Assembly: GCA_026418035.1 (NCBI GenBank)
Contig: JAOACC010000105.1
Span: forward strand, 1-34,545
Reading direction: 5' to 3'
Length of the DNA stretch: 34,545 nt
DNA from: a bacterium
GTDB taxonomy: Bacteria; DUMJ01
Position numbers and translations under genes: made by a program. Shown here one piece after another: positions 25,663 through 34,219 of this stretch (positions are counted from its first letter, which is position 1; every line of letters starts with the position of its first letter). Below the pieces are notes generated by a model, which did no database searches, was not told where the DNA came from, and was given only the letters and a program-made list of their open reading frames with translations.

Positions 25663-27718
25663 TCTGCACCTCTAAAATCGCTTCTGGAATGGCATAAAAT
25701 GCCTGTCTTGCACATATATAAGGTAGCTTTCTTTCTTCTATCAGTTTAGCAACCCTAAATGCATTATTCCTAATCCTCTCAAGAGAAGAGGGTTTAAAAA
25801 GTCCTATCCATTCTGAGGGAACATTACTTACCCCATTAAGAGCTCCAGAGAGCATGGCCGCTCTTCCAGCTATCGTATCTGAATCTCTACCAATATTTGT
25901 GCCTCCAATAGCTGAAAGTCTAACATCACCTTTAGCTACTTTGAATATAGCATAGGCTAGACCAAGCAGTTCTAGTGGATCTATCATATGATAATATAGG
26001 CATTTTTCATACAGCTCTTTACGTACCTCAAATACATCGTTATATTTACTCGCTATATCTATGCATAATTTTAGAAAATCATATGGTGTATCAATTTCTC
26101 TCCTATCAAATGTTATCATCTTTGTTTTAGGAGCAACCTCTAGTACGGTTTTCAGTATGCTATCTACGGTAGCATCAGGTTTTAGAGCTTCAGCTACAGA
26201 AGCAGCTAAGATTGAGGCAGAAACAACATCAAGTCCTCTTTGATACATATAACTTATTGAAGTAGCATCGATATATGCATTTATTGGATCACAAAGATGA
26301 TAAATACCTACAGGTTCCATACACATTACGGTAGAGCCTGTAACAATATTCCAATGCCCCGTTATTCTAGGGTCTATTCCTTTTCTAATAAGTTCATAAG
26401 AATTTCTCATGCAGTAGAAGAAATGATCTCTATTTAACCTTCTCCTCCACATATCTCCAAAATCTCTTGCAGAAGCAGGAAGACCTTCTCTTTCTATATA
26501 TGTTTCAATAAGAAGTGCTGCCATTTGATTGTCATCTTCACCTTCTAGTCTACTTGGATCAAGGATTGTTTTGACCCCACCAGGATATCTTTCATCAATC
26601 TCCCAATAAAACAAGCCTTCTACCACAGAACCCATAGCATTTCCAATAGCCCCAGCTAATAGACACCCATAAATCTTATCAAAGAGTAGATTCTTATTAT
26701 CCTTTTCAATATGAACTAGTTTATCAATCTCTTTAATAACAATTTGCTCCTTTTCTAGTTTCTTTTCAATTACATCTTTAATGCCTAACATTGGCTCTAA
26801 TATAGGACTAGCCTTTTCGATCCAATCCTTTGGGAAAGTTTTTATCCCTTTCAAAGCGCCAAGGATGGCTCCTACCACACTTGAACGTATTGAAGGAAAG
26901 GCGTCTAATAGTACAGAGATGGTCATTAGTCTTTCGCTATCTCCTTCAAAAGCTGATAGCAGAGCTAAAGCCCAACCTATTGGATTATGTCCTAACCATT
27001 GGTCTTTTTCGAACCTATTAGAGTAAGGAAAGACATTAATAAAATCTTCTTGTGTCCTCTTAGCTATATTAACTAGATTATTTATCTCATAAAATATGTC
27101 TTTATTATTTCTATGACTTAATTTAAGTACAATGTCTATTACTGAGTCAACTGTTGCCTCTGGTTTCAATGCCTCAGCTATTGCAGATGCGGTAAGGGCA
27201 GCCCAGTCAACCGCAGGCGATCGCTGTGTTACAGAGGCAATTTCTATCCCATCAAGATAAGCTATTTCAGGGTCCCCTATATGATAGATTCCTACAGGGA
27301 TTATACCTACACATATATTACCAGTAGGTGTTGCTCCTAATCCGCTTATCCTTGGATTCATACCTTCTTTTAGAAGTTCTATAGTTGAATGAATATCTAT
27401 CAGCCAAAAAGCTTTATTCTCGGTAATATTAGGATCATTCATCAATTCTAGAGCCCAATCTTCAGGGGTAATCCTTCCATCCTTTTTGATATAAGTCCTA
27501 GCAACATTCTGTATAAGAGGAGTTAAAGAAGTAAATCCTATACGTTTTGGATGTTGGGGTAGGATTTCTTTCCAAGTAAGTCTTTGCTTTAAAGCCTCTG
27601 TGGCCATTTTGGGAGATAATCTTTCTTCCGAAAGGATATTCCTTATCCCTAGCTCAGTTCCAATTACAGCACCTAAGAGGCATCCTTCTATCTTATTAGA
27701 AACAGTATCTATAAGCAT
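25652..27718 (-). CDS. Tandem-domain ADP-ribosylglycohydrolase family protein, first domain degenerate
   Basis: A 688-residue protein made of two copies of the ADP-ribosylglycohydrolase (ARH/DraG-like) fold, about 8-310 and 348-665. The duplication is visible in the sequence: PVGIYHIGDPEIAYLDGIEI in the first matches PVGIYHLCDPINAYIDATSI in the second, and both continue AEALKPxATVDS. The second copy keeps metal ligands in EDDNQMAA and GRDSDTIAGRAA. The first has FTSLTPL and RSSVVGAI at those places, so its metal site looks lost. Family members remove ADP-ribose or hydrolyse related glycosidic bonds; the substrate here is unknown. ATG with AGGAGG upstream. Confidence 0.88.
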   Translation of the reverse strand: MLIDTVSNKIEGCLLGAVIGTELGIRNILSEERLSPKMATEALKQRLTWKEILPQHPKRIGFTSLTPLIQNVARTYIKKDGRITPEDWALELMNDPNITENKAFWLIDIHSTIELLKEGMNPRISGLGATPTGNICVGIIPVGIYHIGDPEIAYLDGIEIASVTQRSPAVDWAALTASAIAEALKPEATVDSVIDIVLKLSHRNNKDIFYEINNLVNIAKRTQEDFINVFPYSNRFEKDQWLGHNPIGWALALLSAFEGDSERLMTISVLLDAFPSIRSSVVGAILGALKGIKTFPKDWIEKASPILEPMLGIKDVIEKKLEKEQIVIKEIDKLVHIEKDNKNLLFDKIYGCLLAGAIGNAMGSVVEGLFYWEIDERYPGGVKTILDPSRLEGEDDNQMAALLIETYIEREGLPASARDFGDMWRRRLNRDHFFYCMRNSYELIRKGIDPRITGHWNIVTGSTVMCMEPVGIYHLCDPINAYIDATSISYMYQRGLDVVSASILAASVAEALKPDATVDSILKTVLEVAPKTKMITFDRREIDTPYDFLKLCIDIASKYNDVFEVRKELYEKCLYYHMIDPLELLGLAYAIFKVAKGDVRLSAIGGTNIGRDSDTIAGRAAMLSGALNGVSNVPSEWIGLFKPSSLERIRNNAFRVAKLIEERKLPYICARQAFYAIPEAILEVQNEQ

Positions 27719-27742
27719 ATTTATCCTCCTTAATGAATAAAT

Positions 27743-27770
27743 GGGCGCCTCTCATTTATTGGAGGCGCCC
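27743..27770 (-). terminator. GC-rich hairpin between the solute-binding protein and ADP-ribosylglycohydrolase genes
   Basis: A perfect 9-bp stem (GGGCGCCTC / GAGGCGCCC) with a 10-nt loop (TCATTTATTG) fills the 70-bp gap. On the minus strand it is followed by ATTTATTCATT, T-rich but not a clean run. The stability and position suggest partial termination or 3'-end protection after the highly expressed solute-binding protein gene. A 12-bp palindrome TAGTTTAAACTA (27775-27786) lies beside it. Confidence 0.55.
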
Positions 27771-27788
27771 TAATTAGTTTAAACTAGC

Positions 27789-29678
27789 TTACTTCTTGAA
27801 GAAGTAGATTTCTCCAGCAAACTGTGCTGCAATCCCATAACCTTTCTTTGCTACATTCCCCAGGTCTTTTGATACAACTACTGGGTATTTTAGATCCTCT
27901 ACAGTAATAAACCACCAGATATTGTTATAAATTGATCTAATGAAATCTGTACGCAACTTAGCCCTCTCTTGAGGAGGTACTAGGTATAGTTTAGCAATTG
28001 TGTCATAGTATTTTTTTACTTCTGCTGGAGGTTCTTCTCCAGATTTACCCTTTGTTGTCATCCAGATATGCCATAATGGTCCCCAGTAGTTAGCTCCGGG
28101 GGTCCAGATTGCCCACCATAGATTTTTATCGTGGGTCCACATATACATAGTAGCCTTTAATTCATTCGCATCTAATCTTTGATAGAAAAGTCCTGGTTCT
28201 ATAACTTTAATAGTTGTATAGATTCCTATCTTTTTCCAGTATTCAGCTACTAGTTCTGCGGTCATCTTCTGCTCTTCAAAGTGTATAAAGAACTCAATTT
28301 CTATCGTAAATCTCTTACCATCAGGACCCAAACGCCATCCCTCTGCATCTCTCTTATTAAGGCCTATGCTATCTAAGATTTGTTCTGCCTTTTTAGGATC
28401 ATACTCGCTTGGCACTGAGGTAGGAGGTGATGCATATCCATAATAAACAGTTTCTATTAATTCCTTACGATTTATAGCCATGTTGAGAGCTCTCCTAAAT
28501 CGGACATCTCTTACTACTTTTCGCCACGTTGGGTCTGGATAGGTTAAGTTAAGTACAGGATCTGCTGTAGTTCTATGGAGGCCATAAAGTATTACTCTAT
28601 AATTACCTTTTTCTGCATTCTGCAGATATAATGGCATATTCTTGAAGACAGCATACTCGTATGAATGATCAGCTTCCCCTGCTATTATTCTTAAATTAGC
28701 TAACTCCGGATCTTGGACTAAAGTTGAAGTAAGTTTATCAATGTAAGGTAACTGATTACCAGCTGTATCTACTTTGAAATAGTAAGGATTACGTTCAAAT
28801 GTCTTATACTGTGTTGTTATTTGTGTAGGTATCCATGGAGTGAGATAGGGCATACTTACAGCATCTTTCTGAGCCATTTCCCAGATGGTGCAATCTTTCA
28901 GATGGAATAACTTGTTCCATTCCTCTTTACTAAGTTTCTGCTCTTTAAGTAGCGGTTCTAATTTTTCTACAGGTGTATATTTGATATGAAATTGCTTTAG
29001 ATAGTGCTTAGGCTTTAATAGGTCAGTATAACTTCTCCAGTTGTTTATTGCTAGTTGGACAAGGAAACCGCCATAGGGTTCATCAAATGTAATACGAAAT
29101 GTGTATTTGTCTAGGATATCTAACTTCATAGGTTTACCATCAGGTCTGTTTCCTGACCTTAGATATGTAGGAAAAACTGGAGTAAGTGTCTCGTTTAAAA
29201 GAAAATCTTCATAGGTGAACTGAACGTCCTCGGTAGTTACTGGTGTTCCATCAGACCATCTCAATCCCTCTCTAAGTTTAAATGTAAATGTCTTCCAGTC
29301 AGAAGATACTTTATAACTCTCTACTATATTTCCTTGAATGTTTGTTCCAGTAATTCCAGGACAACTTACTAGAGGTTCGTTATTCATAATAAAAGCATTA
29401 AGTTCTAGATCTGGCATATGGTGTATTAATCTCATCGTTCCACCATACTTTCCTATTTCAAAATCTAAATCATCCTTGGGAAGTAATACCCCAGGCCCAA
29501 CAACAAAGGGTTTCTTTGGTAATCTTTGCTCTATTGGTGCTAGTTTTCCCTGTTTCACTAATTCTGTTAACATTGGTGATTCATTATACTTCTTTTGAGC
29601 AAAAGAGATACTATTAAAACTCAGAAAAACAGTAGATACTAAGCTTAAAACTATTAATATTACTAGACTTTTTCTCAT
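27789..29678 (-). CDS. ABC transporter substrate-binding protein, family 5 (peptide/oligosaccharide type)
   Basis: Extracytoplasmic ligand-binding protein with a typical Sec signal peptide (MRKSLVILIVLSLVSTVFLSFNSISFAQ). The SBP_bac_5 fold is shown by GNIVESYKVSSDWKTFTFKLREGLRWSDGTPVTTEDVQFTYEDFL and RDVRFRRALNMAINRKELIETVYYGYASPP. There is no Cys at the cleavage site, so it is probably not a lipoprotein. At 629 residues it is on the long side, like the sugar-oligomer and peptide binders of thermophiles. No permease or ATPase genes follow it here. ATG with GAGGAGGGATAGAA upstream. Confidence 0.88.
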   Translation of the reverse strand: MRKSLVILIVLSLVSTVFLSFNSISFAQKKYNESPMLTELVKQGKLAPIEQRLPKKPFVVGPGVLLPKDDLDFEIGKYGGTMRLIHHMPDLELNAFIMNNEPLVSCPGITGTNIQGNIVESYKVSSDWKTFTFKLREGLRWSDGTPVTTEDVQFTYEDFLLNETLTPVFPTYLRSGNRPDGKPMKLDILDKYTFRITFDEPYGGFLVQLAINNWRSYTDLLKPKHYLKQFHIKYTPVEKLEPLLKEQKLSKEEWNKLFHLKDCTIWEMAQKDAVSMPYLTPWIPTQITTQYKTFERNPYYFKVDTAGNQLPYIDKLTSTLVQDPELANLRIIAGEADHSYEYAVFKNMPLYLQNAEKGNYRVILYGLHRTTADPVLNLTYPDPTWRKVVRDVRFRRALNMAINRKELIETVYYGYASPPTSVPSEYDPKKAEQILDSIGLNKRDAEGWRLGPDGKRFTIEIEFFIHFEEQKMTAELVAEYWKKIGIYTTIKVIEPGLFYQRLDANELKATMYMWTHDKNLWWAIWTPGANYWGPLWHIWMTTKGKSGEEPPAEVKKYYDTIAKLYLVPPQERAKLRTDFIRSIYNNIWWFITVEDLKYPVVVSKDLGNVAKKGYGIAAQFAGEIYFFKK

Positions 29679-29713
29679 TTCTATCCCTCCTCTTTATATT
29701 TTAAATCTGTACC

Positions 29714-29727
29714 GCCTTAACTAAGGC
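29714..29727. promoter_or_regulatory. Small inverted repeat upstream of the solute-binding protein gene
   Basis: GCCTTA-AC-TAAGGC, two 6-bp arms about two bases apart, lies about 36 bp before the solute-binding protein ATG, in the 102-bp gap behind E2. On the minus strand TTAAGG (within it) could pair as a weak -35 with TATAAA 16 bp on, so it may be an operator at a promoter. Only one copy was noticed, so this is a guess. Confidence 0.3.
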
Positions 29728-29780
29728 TGACTTGACTAAAAACTTAAATTCTTTAACGAACTTATCTTTATTAGCTTGTC

Positions 29781-30893
29781 CTATACCATCACCTCCTCTA
29801 TTAGCGTTAACGGATTCTCTAGAGTAGTCTTTAATTTTTCCAAGAAACGTGCCCCTGTAACCCCATCGATGACACGATGATCACATGAAAGTGTAACAGT
29901 CATCATCCATTTAGGAATAATCTGAAAGTTCTTTACCACTGGTCTTTCCTCAATCTTACCCACTGCTAAGATGGCTACTTCTGGTGGGTTAATGATGGCT
30001 GTAAATTCTTCTATATCATACATACCCAGATTTGATATTGTAAAACTTCCTCCTTCTAGATCTTCTGCAGTTAGCTTATTACTTCTAGCTTTATCTACTA
30101 TAGTATTTAATTCTCTAGCAATCTCGATAAGCCCTTTCTTATTTACTCTGTGTAATACTGGTATAATCATTCCATCGTCTACAGAGACAACTACCCCTAT
30201 ATCTGTATCTTTTTTGATGTAAATCTTGTCTTCCTTTACTAAGGCATTGAGTATAGGAAATTCCGATAGAGCTATCGAAGAGGCTTTTACAATTAGTGCA
30301 GTATAAGAAACCTCGGTGTCCTGCCTCTTAGATTTTAAATAGGAGTTCAGAAATTCTCTAAACTTTACTGCTTCGGACATATCTATACTTGTTTTTAGAT
30401 AAAAGTGAGGTATTGTACTCTTACTTTCTACTGTTCTTTGAGCAATAACTTTCCTTATTCCTGAGATGGGAATGATTTCAAATTCTGAATCTTTTAATGA
30501 AGGAATAATCTTTAATATATCTTCCTTTACAATTCTTCCTTCTGGTCCAGTCCCTTTAATCTTAGAAAGGTCTATTCCATACTCTTTCGCCAATTTCCTA
30601 GCTATAGGAGAAATCTTTAATCTCTCTTCACTTTTAACCTCTTTAGTTTCCTCTTCAGGTTTACTTATAATACCAATAATACTTAAGGCAGGAGCCTTTT
30701 CTCCCTCATTAACAAATATCTCAGTTAAAACTCCGTCAGTTACTGCTTCTACCTCTATATTTGCTTTGTCTGTTAGCACTTCAAACAGGGGCTCTCCTCT
30801 GACAACTTTTTCTCCTTTTTTCTTAAACCACTTAAGCAGAATTAATTCTTCGCTAATCTGTCCTAATTTGGGCATTATTATCTTCTCTGCCAT
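29781..30893 (-). CDS. Dihydrolipoamide acyltransferase (E2) of a 2-oxoacid/acetoin dehydrogenase complex
   Basis: E2 core enzyme that carries acyl groups on a lipoyl arm and passes them to CoA. Residues 1-75 form one lipoyl domain with the lipoylation site VLTDKANIEVEA (Lys43). Residues about 91-127 are the E1/E3-binding domain (KISPIARKLAKEYGIDLSKIKGTGPEGRIVKEDIL). The rest is the catalytic acyltransferase ending with SCDHRVIDGVTGARFL, which has the catalytic His/Asp motif DHRVxDG. At 370 residues with one lipoyl domain it resembles AcoC-type E2s. The start overlaps the E1-beta stop by 1 bp (TAATG). It is followed by the solute-binding protein gene. Confidence 0.93.
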   Translation of the reverse strand: MAEKIIMPKLGQISEELILLKWFKKKGEKVVRGEPLFEVLTDKANIEVEAVTDGVLTEIFVNEGEKAPALSIIGIISKPEEETKEVKSEERLKISPIARKLAKEYGIDLSKIKGTGPEGRIVKEDILKIIPSLKDSEFEIIPISGIRKVIAQRTVESKSTIPHFYLKTSIDMSEAVKFREFLNSYLKSKRQDTEVSYTALIVKASSIALSEFPILNALVKEDKIYIKKDTDIGVVVSVDDGMIIPVLHRVNKKGLIEIARELNTIVDKARSNKLTAEDLEGGSFTISNLGMYDIEEFTAIINPPEVAILAVGKIEERPVVKNFQIIPKWMMTVTLSCDHRVIDGVTGARFLEKLKTTLENPLTLIEEVMV

Positions 30894-31909
30894 TATCCTA
30901 ACATCTCCCTAATAGTCTGAATAATTCTCTCTTTAGTAGGAATAACGTAATTCTCTAGAACAGGAGAGAATGGTATGGGGACATCATATGTACATAATCT
31001 CTTGATTGGGGCATCTAAGTAGTCCATAGCTTCTTCTACTACAGTAGATGAGATTTCAGCTGCCCAACCGCCTGTCTTAGGACATTCATCAACTATCAAG
31101 ATGCGATTTGTCTTTTTCACAGACTTTATTATAGTTTCTTTGTCTAGTGGAATTAGAGTCCTTGGATCTATAACCTCTACACTAATTCCATCCTTCTCTA
31201 ATTCTTCAGCAGCCTCTAAAGCTCGATGTAACATTAAAAGTTTAGCAACTACAGTAATATCTTTTCCTTTCTTCTTTATATCCGCCACTCCTAGGGGGAT
31301 AGCATAATCTTCTTCTGGAACCTCTCCAAATAACTCTACTCCGCCTCTCTCTTTTCTAGCCCCTTTGCTTCCATATAACAACTTATGCTCAAAAAATAAT
31401 ACTGGATTATCGTCTCTTATACTAGATTTTAATAAGCCCTTAGCATCATACGGTGTGCTAGGAGCTACAACTTTCAAACCGGGAATACTAGTAAATAAAC
31501 CTTCTAAACTCTGAGCATGTTGGGCTCCTCTTCCTGTAGCTCCGGTAGGAGCCCTTAGGACTAGTGGTATCTTTATCTGTCCTCCAGACATATATCTTAA
31601 CTTTGCAGCCTGATTTGCTATCTGATCCATTGCACAGAATAGAAAGTCACAATACTGTACCTCTGCTACAGGTCTAAGCCCCATAATAGCCGCACCAATA
31701 GCTATTCCCACAATTCCTGTCTCAGATATAGGTGTATCTATGACTCTTTCATTGCCAAATTCTTCTGCTAACCCTTGGGTAACAGTAAAGGGACCTCCCC
31801 AACCACCAGGGATACCTATGTCTTCTCCAATAAGAATTACATTTGGATCTCTTCTCATTTCTTCTCTTAGAGCTTCTCTTATAGCTTCAGCCATCGTCAA
31901 CTTATGCAT
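30893..31909 (-). CDS. 2-oxoacid/acetoin dehydrogenase E1 component, beta subunit
   Basis: Forms the thiamine-diphosphate E1 together with the alpha subunit. The 338-residue sequence has MAEAIREALREEMRRDPNVILIGEDIG, the family's RVIDTPISETGIVGIAIGAAIMGLRPVAEVQYCDF, GGQIKIPLVLRAPTGATGRGAQHAQSLE and the C-terminal VEVIDPRTLIPLD transketolase-like domain. This branch (AcoB/PdhB-like) covers pyruvate, acetoin and branched-chain enzymes, and the residues visible do not settle which. It overlaps E1-alpha by 8 bp. Confidence 0.94.
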   Translation of the reverse strand: MHKLTMAEAIREALREEMRRDPNVILIGEDIGIPGGWGGPFTVTQGLAEEFGNERVIDTPISETGIVGIAIGAAIMGLRPVAEVQYCDFLFCAMDQIANQAAKLRYMSGGQIKIPLVLRAPTGATGRGAQHAQSLEGLFTSIPGLKVVAPSTPYDAKGLLKSSIRDDNPVLFFEHKLLYGSKGARKERGGVELFGEVPEEDYAIPLGVADIKKKGKDITVVAKLLMLHRALEAAEELEKDGISVEVIDPRTLIPLDKETIIKSVKKTNRILIVDECPKTGGWAAEISSTVVEEAMDYLDAPIKRLCTYDVPIPFSPVLENYVIPTKERIIQTIREMLG

Positions 31910-32864
31910 ACACGTCCTCCAAAGCTATCTCCAGCGGAGGAGATGGGCTTTCAATGGCAAAGTTTATAGCTTTTTCTATCTCTCTTTCTACTTCGGATTT
32001 TATTTGTTTATCAGCTTCTTCATCTAATATATTTAATTCGAATAATCTCTTTTTAAAGAGAACTATAGGATCCCTTGATTTCCAAAATTCTAACTCTTCC
32101 TTAGATCTATAATTGGCGGGGTCACTACGAGAATGCCCTGAATATCGATAGGTCTTACACTCTATTAATGTAGGTCCTTTCCCATCTCTAGCTCTACTAA
32201 CTGCCTCAGTAGCTACTTTATAGACCTCTAAGACATCCATCCCATCGATTACTACTCCGGGAATTCCATAAGCTGATGCCCGATCGGCTATATTTTCTAA
32301 TTTCATCACCTTAGAGATATGCGTAGAGGCACCGTAAAAATTGTTCTCACATACATATACAACGGGCAAATTATATATTGCCCCCATATTAAGGGCTTCA
32401 TGAAATGACCCGTTATTAGTGGCTCCATCTCCAAAGAAAGAAACTACTACCTGCTTAGTCCTCCTTAGTTTAAATGCCAGGGCAACTCCATTAGCTATGG
32501 GAATACCACTACCAACAATAGCTATGGCAGGAAGCATTCCAACAGAATAATCCCCTATATGCATTGATCCTCCCTTGGCACGGCAACACCCAGTTACTTT
32601 GCCAAACAACTCTGCAGCAATCTTTTCCATTGGTATTCCTTTGGCTATAGCATGTCCATGGGGCCTATGAGTACTAGTTATAAAATCATCTTCATTCAAT
32701 ACTGCACATACCCCTACTGCTATCGCTTCTTCTCCTTGATATTGATGTAATGTGCTAGGTATCATCCCTTGAAGAAAAAGTTGATATATACGATCTTCAA
32801 ATAGACGTATCGAAAGCATCTGTTTATATAGCAAGAGAAGTTTTTCTTTCCCTAGCCCCATCAT
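31902..32864 (-). CDS. 2-oxoacid/acetoin dehydrogenase E1 component, alpha subunit
   Basis: Thiamine-diphosphate-binding subunit. The TPP motif GDGATNNGSFHEALNMGAIYNLPVVYVCENN (GDG ... NN, about residues 145-175 from my start) is intact, as are GKVTGCCRAKGGSMHI and RYSGHSRSDPANYRS, which includes the phosphorylation-loop-type region. The track begins at 32951, but that extension reads through the RLP 3' end as unlike-family sequence. I start at ATG 32864 (or the adjacent ATG 32861), behind GGAGAAGG at about 6-10 nt. This overlaps the RLP TGA as ATGATG, a tight translational coupling. About 320 residues, matching AcoA-type subunits. Confidence 0.93.
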   Translation of the reverse strand: MMGLGKEKLLLLYKQMLSIRLFEDRIYQLFLQGMIPSTLHQYQGEEAIAVGVCAVLNEDDFITSTHRPHGHAIAKGIPMEKIAAELFGKVTGCCRAKGGSMHIGDYSVGMLPAIAIVGSGIPIANGVALAFKLRRTKQVVVSFFGDGATNNGSFHEALNMGAIYNLPVVYVCENNFYGASTHISKVMKLENIADRASAYGIPGVVIDGMDVLEVYKVATEAVSRARDGKGPTLIECKTYRYSGHSRSDPANYRSKEELEFWKSRDPIVLFKKRLFELNILDEEADKQIKSEVEREIEKAINFAIESPSPPLEIALEDVYA

Positions 32865-34201
32865 CTTTCGCCTTCTCCTTGTAAAGAAAGAGGACGATAT
32901 TGTGGGGCTATATATGTCCATGGAGTTATCGGACGTTTTATCATTCCCCACTTTTCTAAGGCAGCTTTCAACTCAGGATAATTCTTAGCAGCCTCTTCCA
33001 AAGGGATGTTATTCTTTATTGCCTCGAAAGCTTGTTGCCAAGCCTTTGCTCCGGCGGTATAACCCATAGGATGTCCTAGCATTCCTCCTCCAGCAGGAAT
33101 AATGATATCTATCCCTGCTTCTTGAATAATGGTAGGAGCAAGTCCAGGATGCATTCCTGCAGCAGGCATAGGAAATGTTCTTTTTATATGATAGAATGGG
33201 GCTCTTAAAACTTGGTAACAGCGTAAAGATTCCTCTAAGGAAGCTACTGGTATGCTTGACCAGATTGTAGGAGAAAGGGTCATATCAGCTCCACATAATC
33301 TTATCAGTTTAGAAAGTGCAACGAAACTAATTCTATTAAGTAAAGCTAACATATGCGAGGGGTGTAGTAAAATAGGGGCGTTAACTTCTGGGTCCTCTGC
33401 CAAGATCCTTAATATAGAAAGTCCTGCAGAGTAACATAAAAGTAATCCATTAGCTCCATTTTTTACAGCCCTCCTAGCCTTTTCTTGTATTTTATCTACT
33501 TCGTCTGTTATACTTATAAAATATAGAACTTTTTTACCAGTCTTTTTTTCTGCTTTTGCTAAAGCCTCCATTACAGCATCAAGGCGATCATCAAACCTGC
33601 AATAATCGGTATCGCTACACATTTCATCATCCTTAACCATGTCTACACCACCAAGAGCTGTCTCATAAACTTGCTCTGCGGTTTGCTTTGGTGTCATTCC
33701 CATCTTGGGCTTTATAATATGAAGGGATATTGGGCGATCGTAAACCCCTATTAGTTGCCTTATACCTTCTATTCCAAACTTAGGTCCCTTAAATTTTTCT
33801 ACTAGCTTTGGAGGAATGTATACATCAAGAAGCCTTAAATTCTTTGAATAGGCAAAACAATTTCCTGCGAAAGAAAGGATCATCATCGGTACGTTTGCTT
33901 CCCATGCTTCGATAGGAAATCCAAGTTGTATAACTGCCTTCTTTACTCCCTTAGGACTTGGAATTTCATAGTAACCCAATAGCTTTCCAGCAAGCCTTTC
34001 TCTTACTTCTGGGGTTTCTTCTTTTACCTCTTGCCAACTTCCAGTAGAACCTTCGACGATTATAGTCTTTATAAGGGAAAGATGGTCAAGAAACTCTACT
34101 CCTTCTACTGTGTCTTCTAAATAGTAAGTGGCAATAACATATTTATCAATACCACTCTCAAACATATACTCAAACAACTGAGGATCATATAACTGTTTCA
34201 T
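32861..34201 (-). CDS. RuBisCO-like protein (form IV RLP), no loop-6 lysine motif
   Basis: A 446-residue RuBisCO-superfamily protein. HIIKPKMGMTPKQTAEQVYE (about residues 161-180) matches the catalytic KPKxGL block, and GGVDMVKDDEMCSD keeps the carbamylated Lys (K190) and metal-binding D192/E193. GGGMLGHPMGYTAGA (371-385) is the phosphate-binding glycine stretch. Where RuBisCO has the flexible loop-6 motif GKxEG, this protein reads SPTIWSSIPVASLEESL, with no lysine, so carboxylase activity is improbable. Known RLPs act as enolases/isomerases in methionine salvage or as decarboxylases or hydrolases in isoapionate-type sugar catabolism. The E1-alpha coupling fits a role in making a keto compound. 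ATG preceded by AAAGGGGA. Confidence 0.92.
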   Translation of the reverse strand: MKQLYDPQLFEYMFESGIDKYVIATYYLEDTVEGVEFLDHLSLIKTIIVEGSTGSWQEVKEETPEVRERLAGKLLGYYEIPSPKGVKKAVIQLGFPIEAWEANVPMMILSFAGNCFAYSKNLRLLDVYIPPKLVEKFKGPKFGIEGIRQLIGVYDRPISLHIIKPKMGMTPKQTAEQVYETALGGVDMVKDDEMCSDTDYCRFDDRLDAVMEALAKAEKKTGKKVLYFISITDEVDKIQEKARRAVKNGANGLLLCYSAGLSILRILAEDPEVNAPILLHPSHMLALLNRISFVALSKLIRLCGADMTLSPTIWSSIPVASLEESLRCYQVLRAPFYHIKRTFPMPAAGMHPGLAPTIIQEAGIDIIIPAGGGMLGHPMGYTAGAKAWQQAFEAIKNNIPLEEAAKNYPELKAALEKWGMIKRPITPWTYIAPQYRPLSLQGEGER

Positions 34202-34219
34202 AGATGCTATCCCCTTTCT

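Noticed and set aside
31902-32951. E1-alpha starting at 32951 as in the ORF track
   Set aside because: The first 29 residues are out-of-frame sequence of the RLP 3' end; a good Shine-Dalgarno precedes ATG 32864/32861.
32861-34201. True carbon-fixing RuBisCO
   Set aside because: The loop-6 GKxEG lysine region is replaced and no phosphoribulokinase or small subunit is present, so I call a RuBisCO-like protein.
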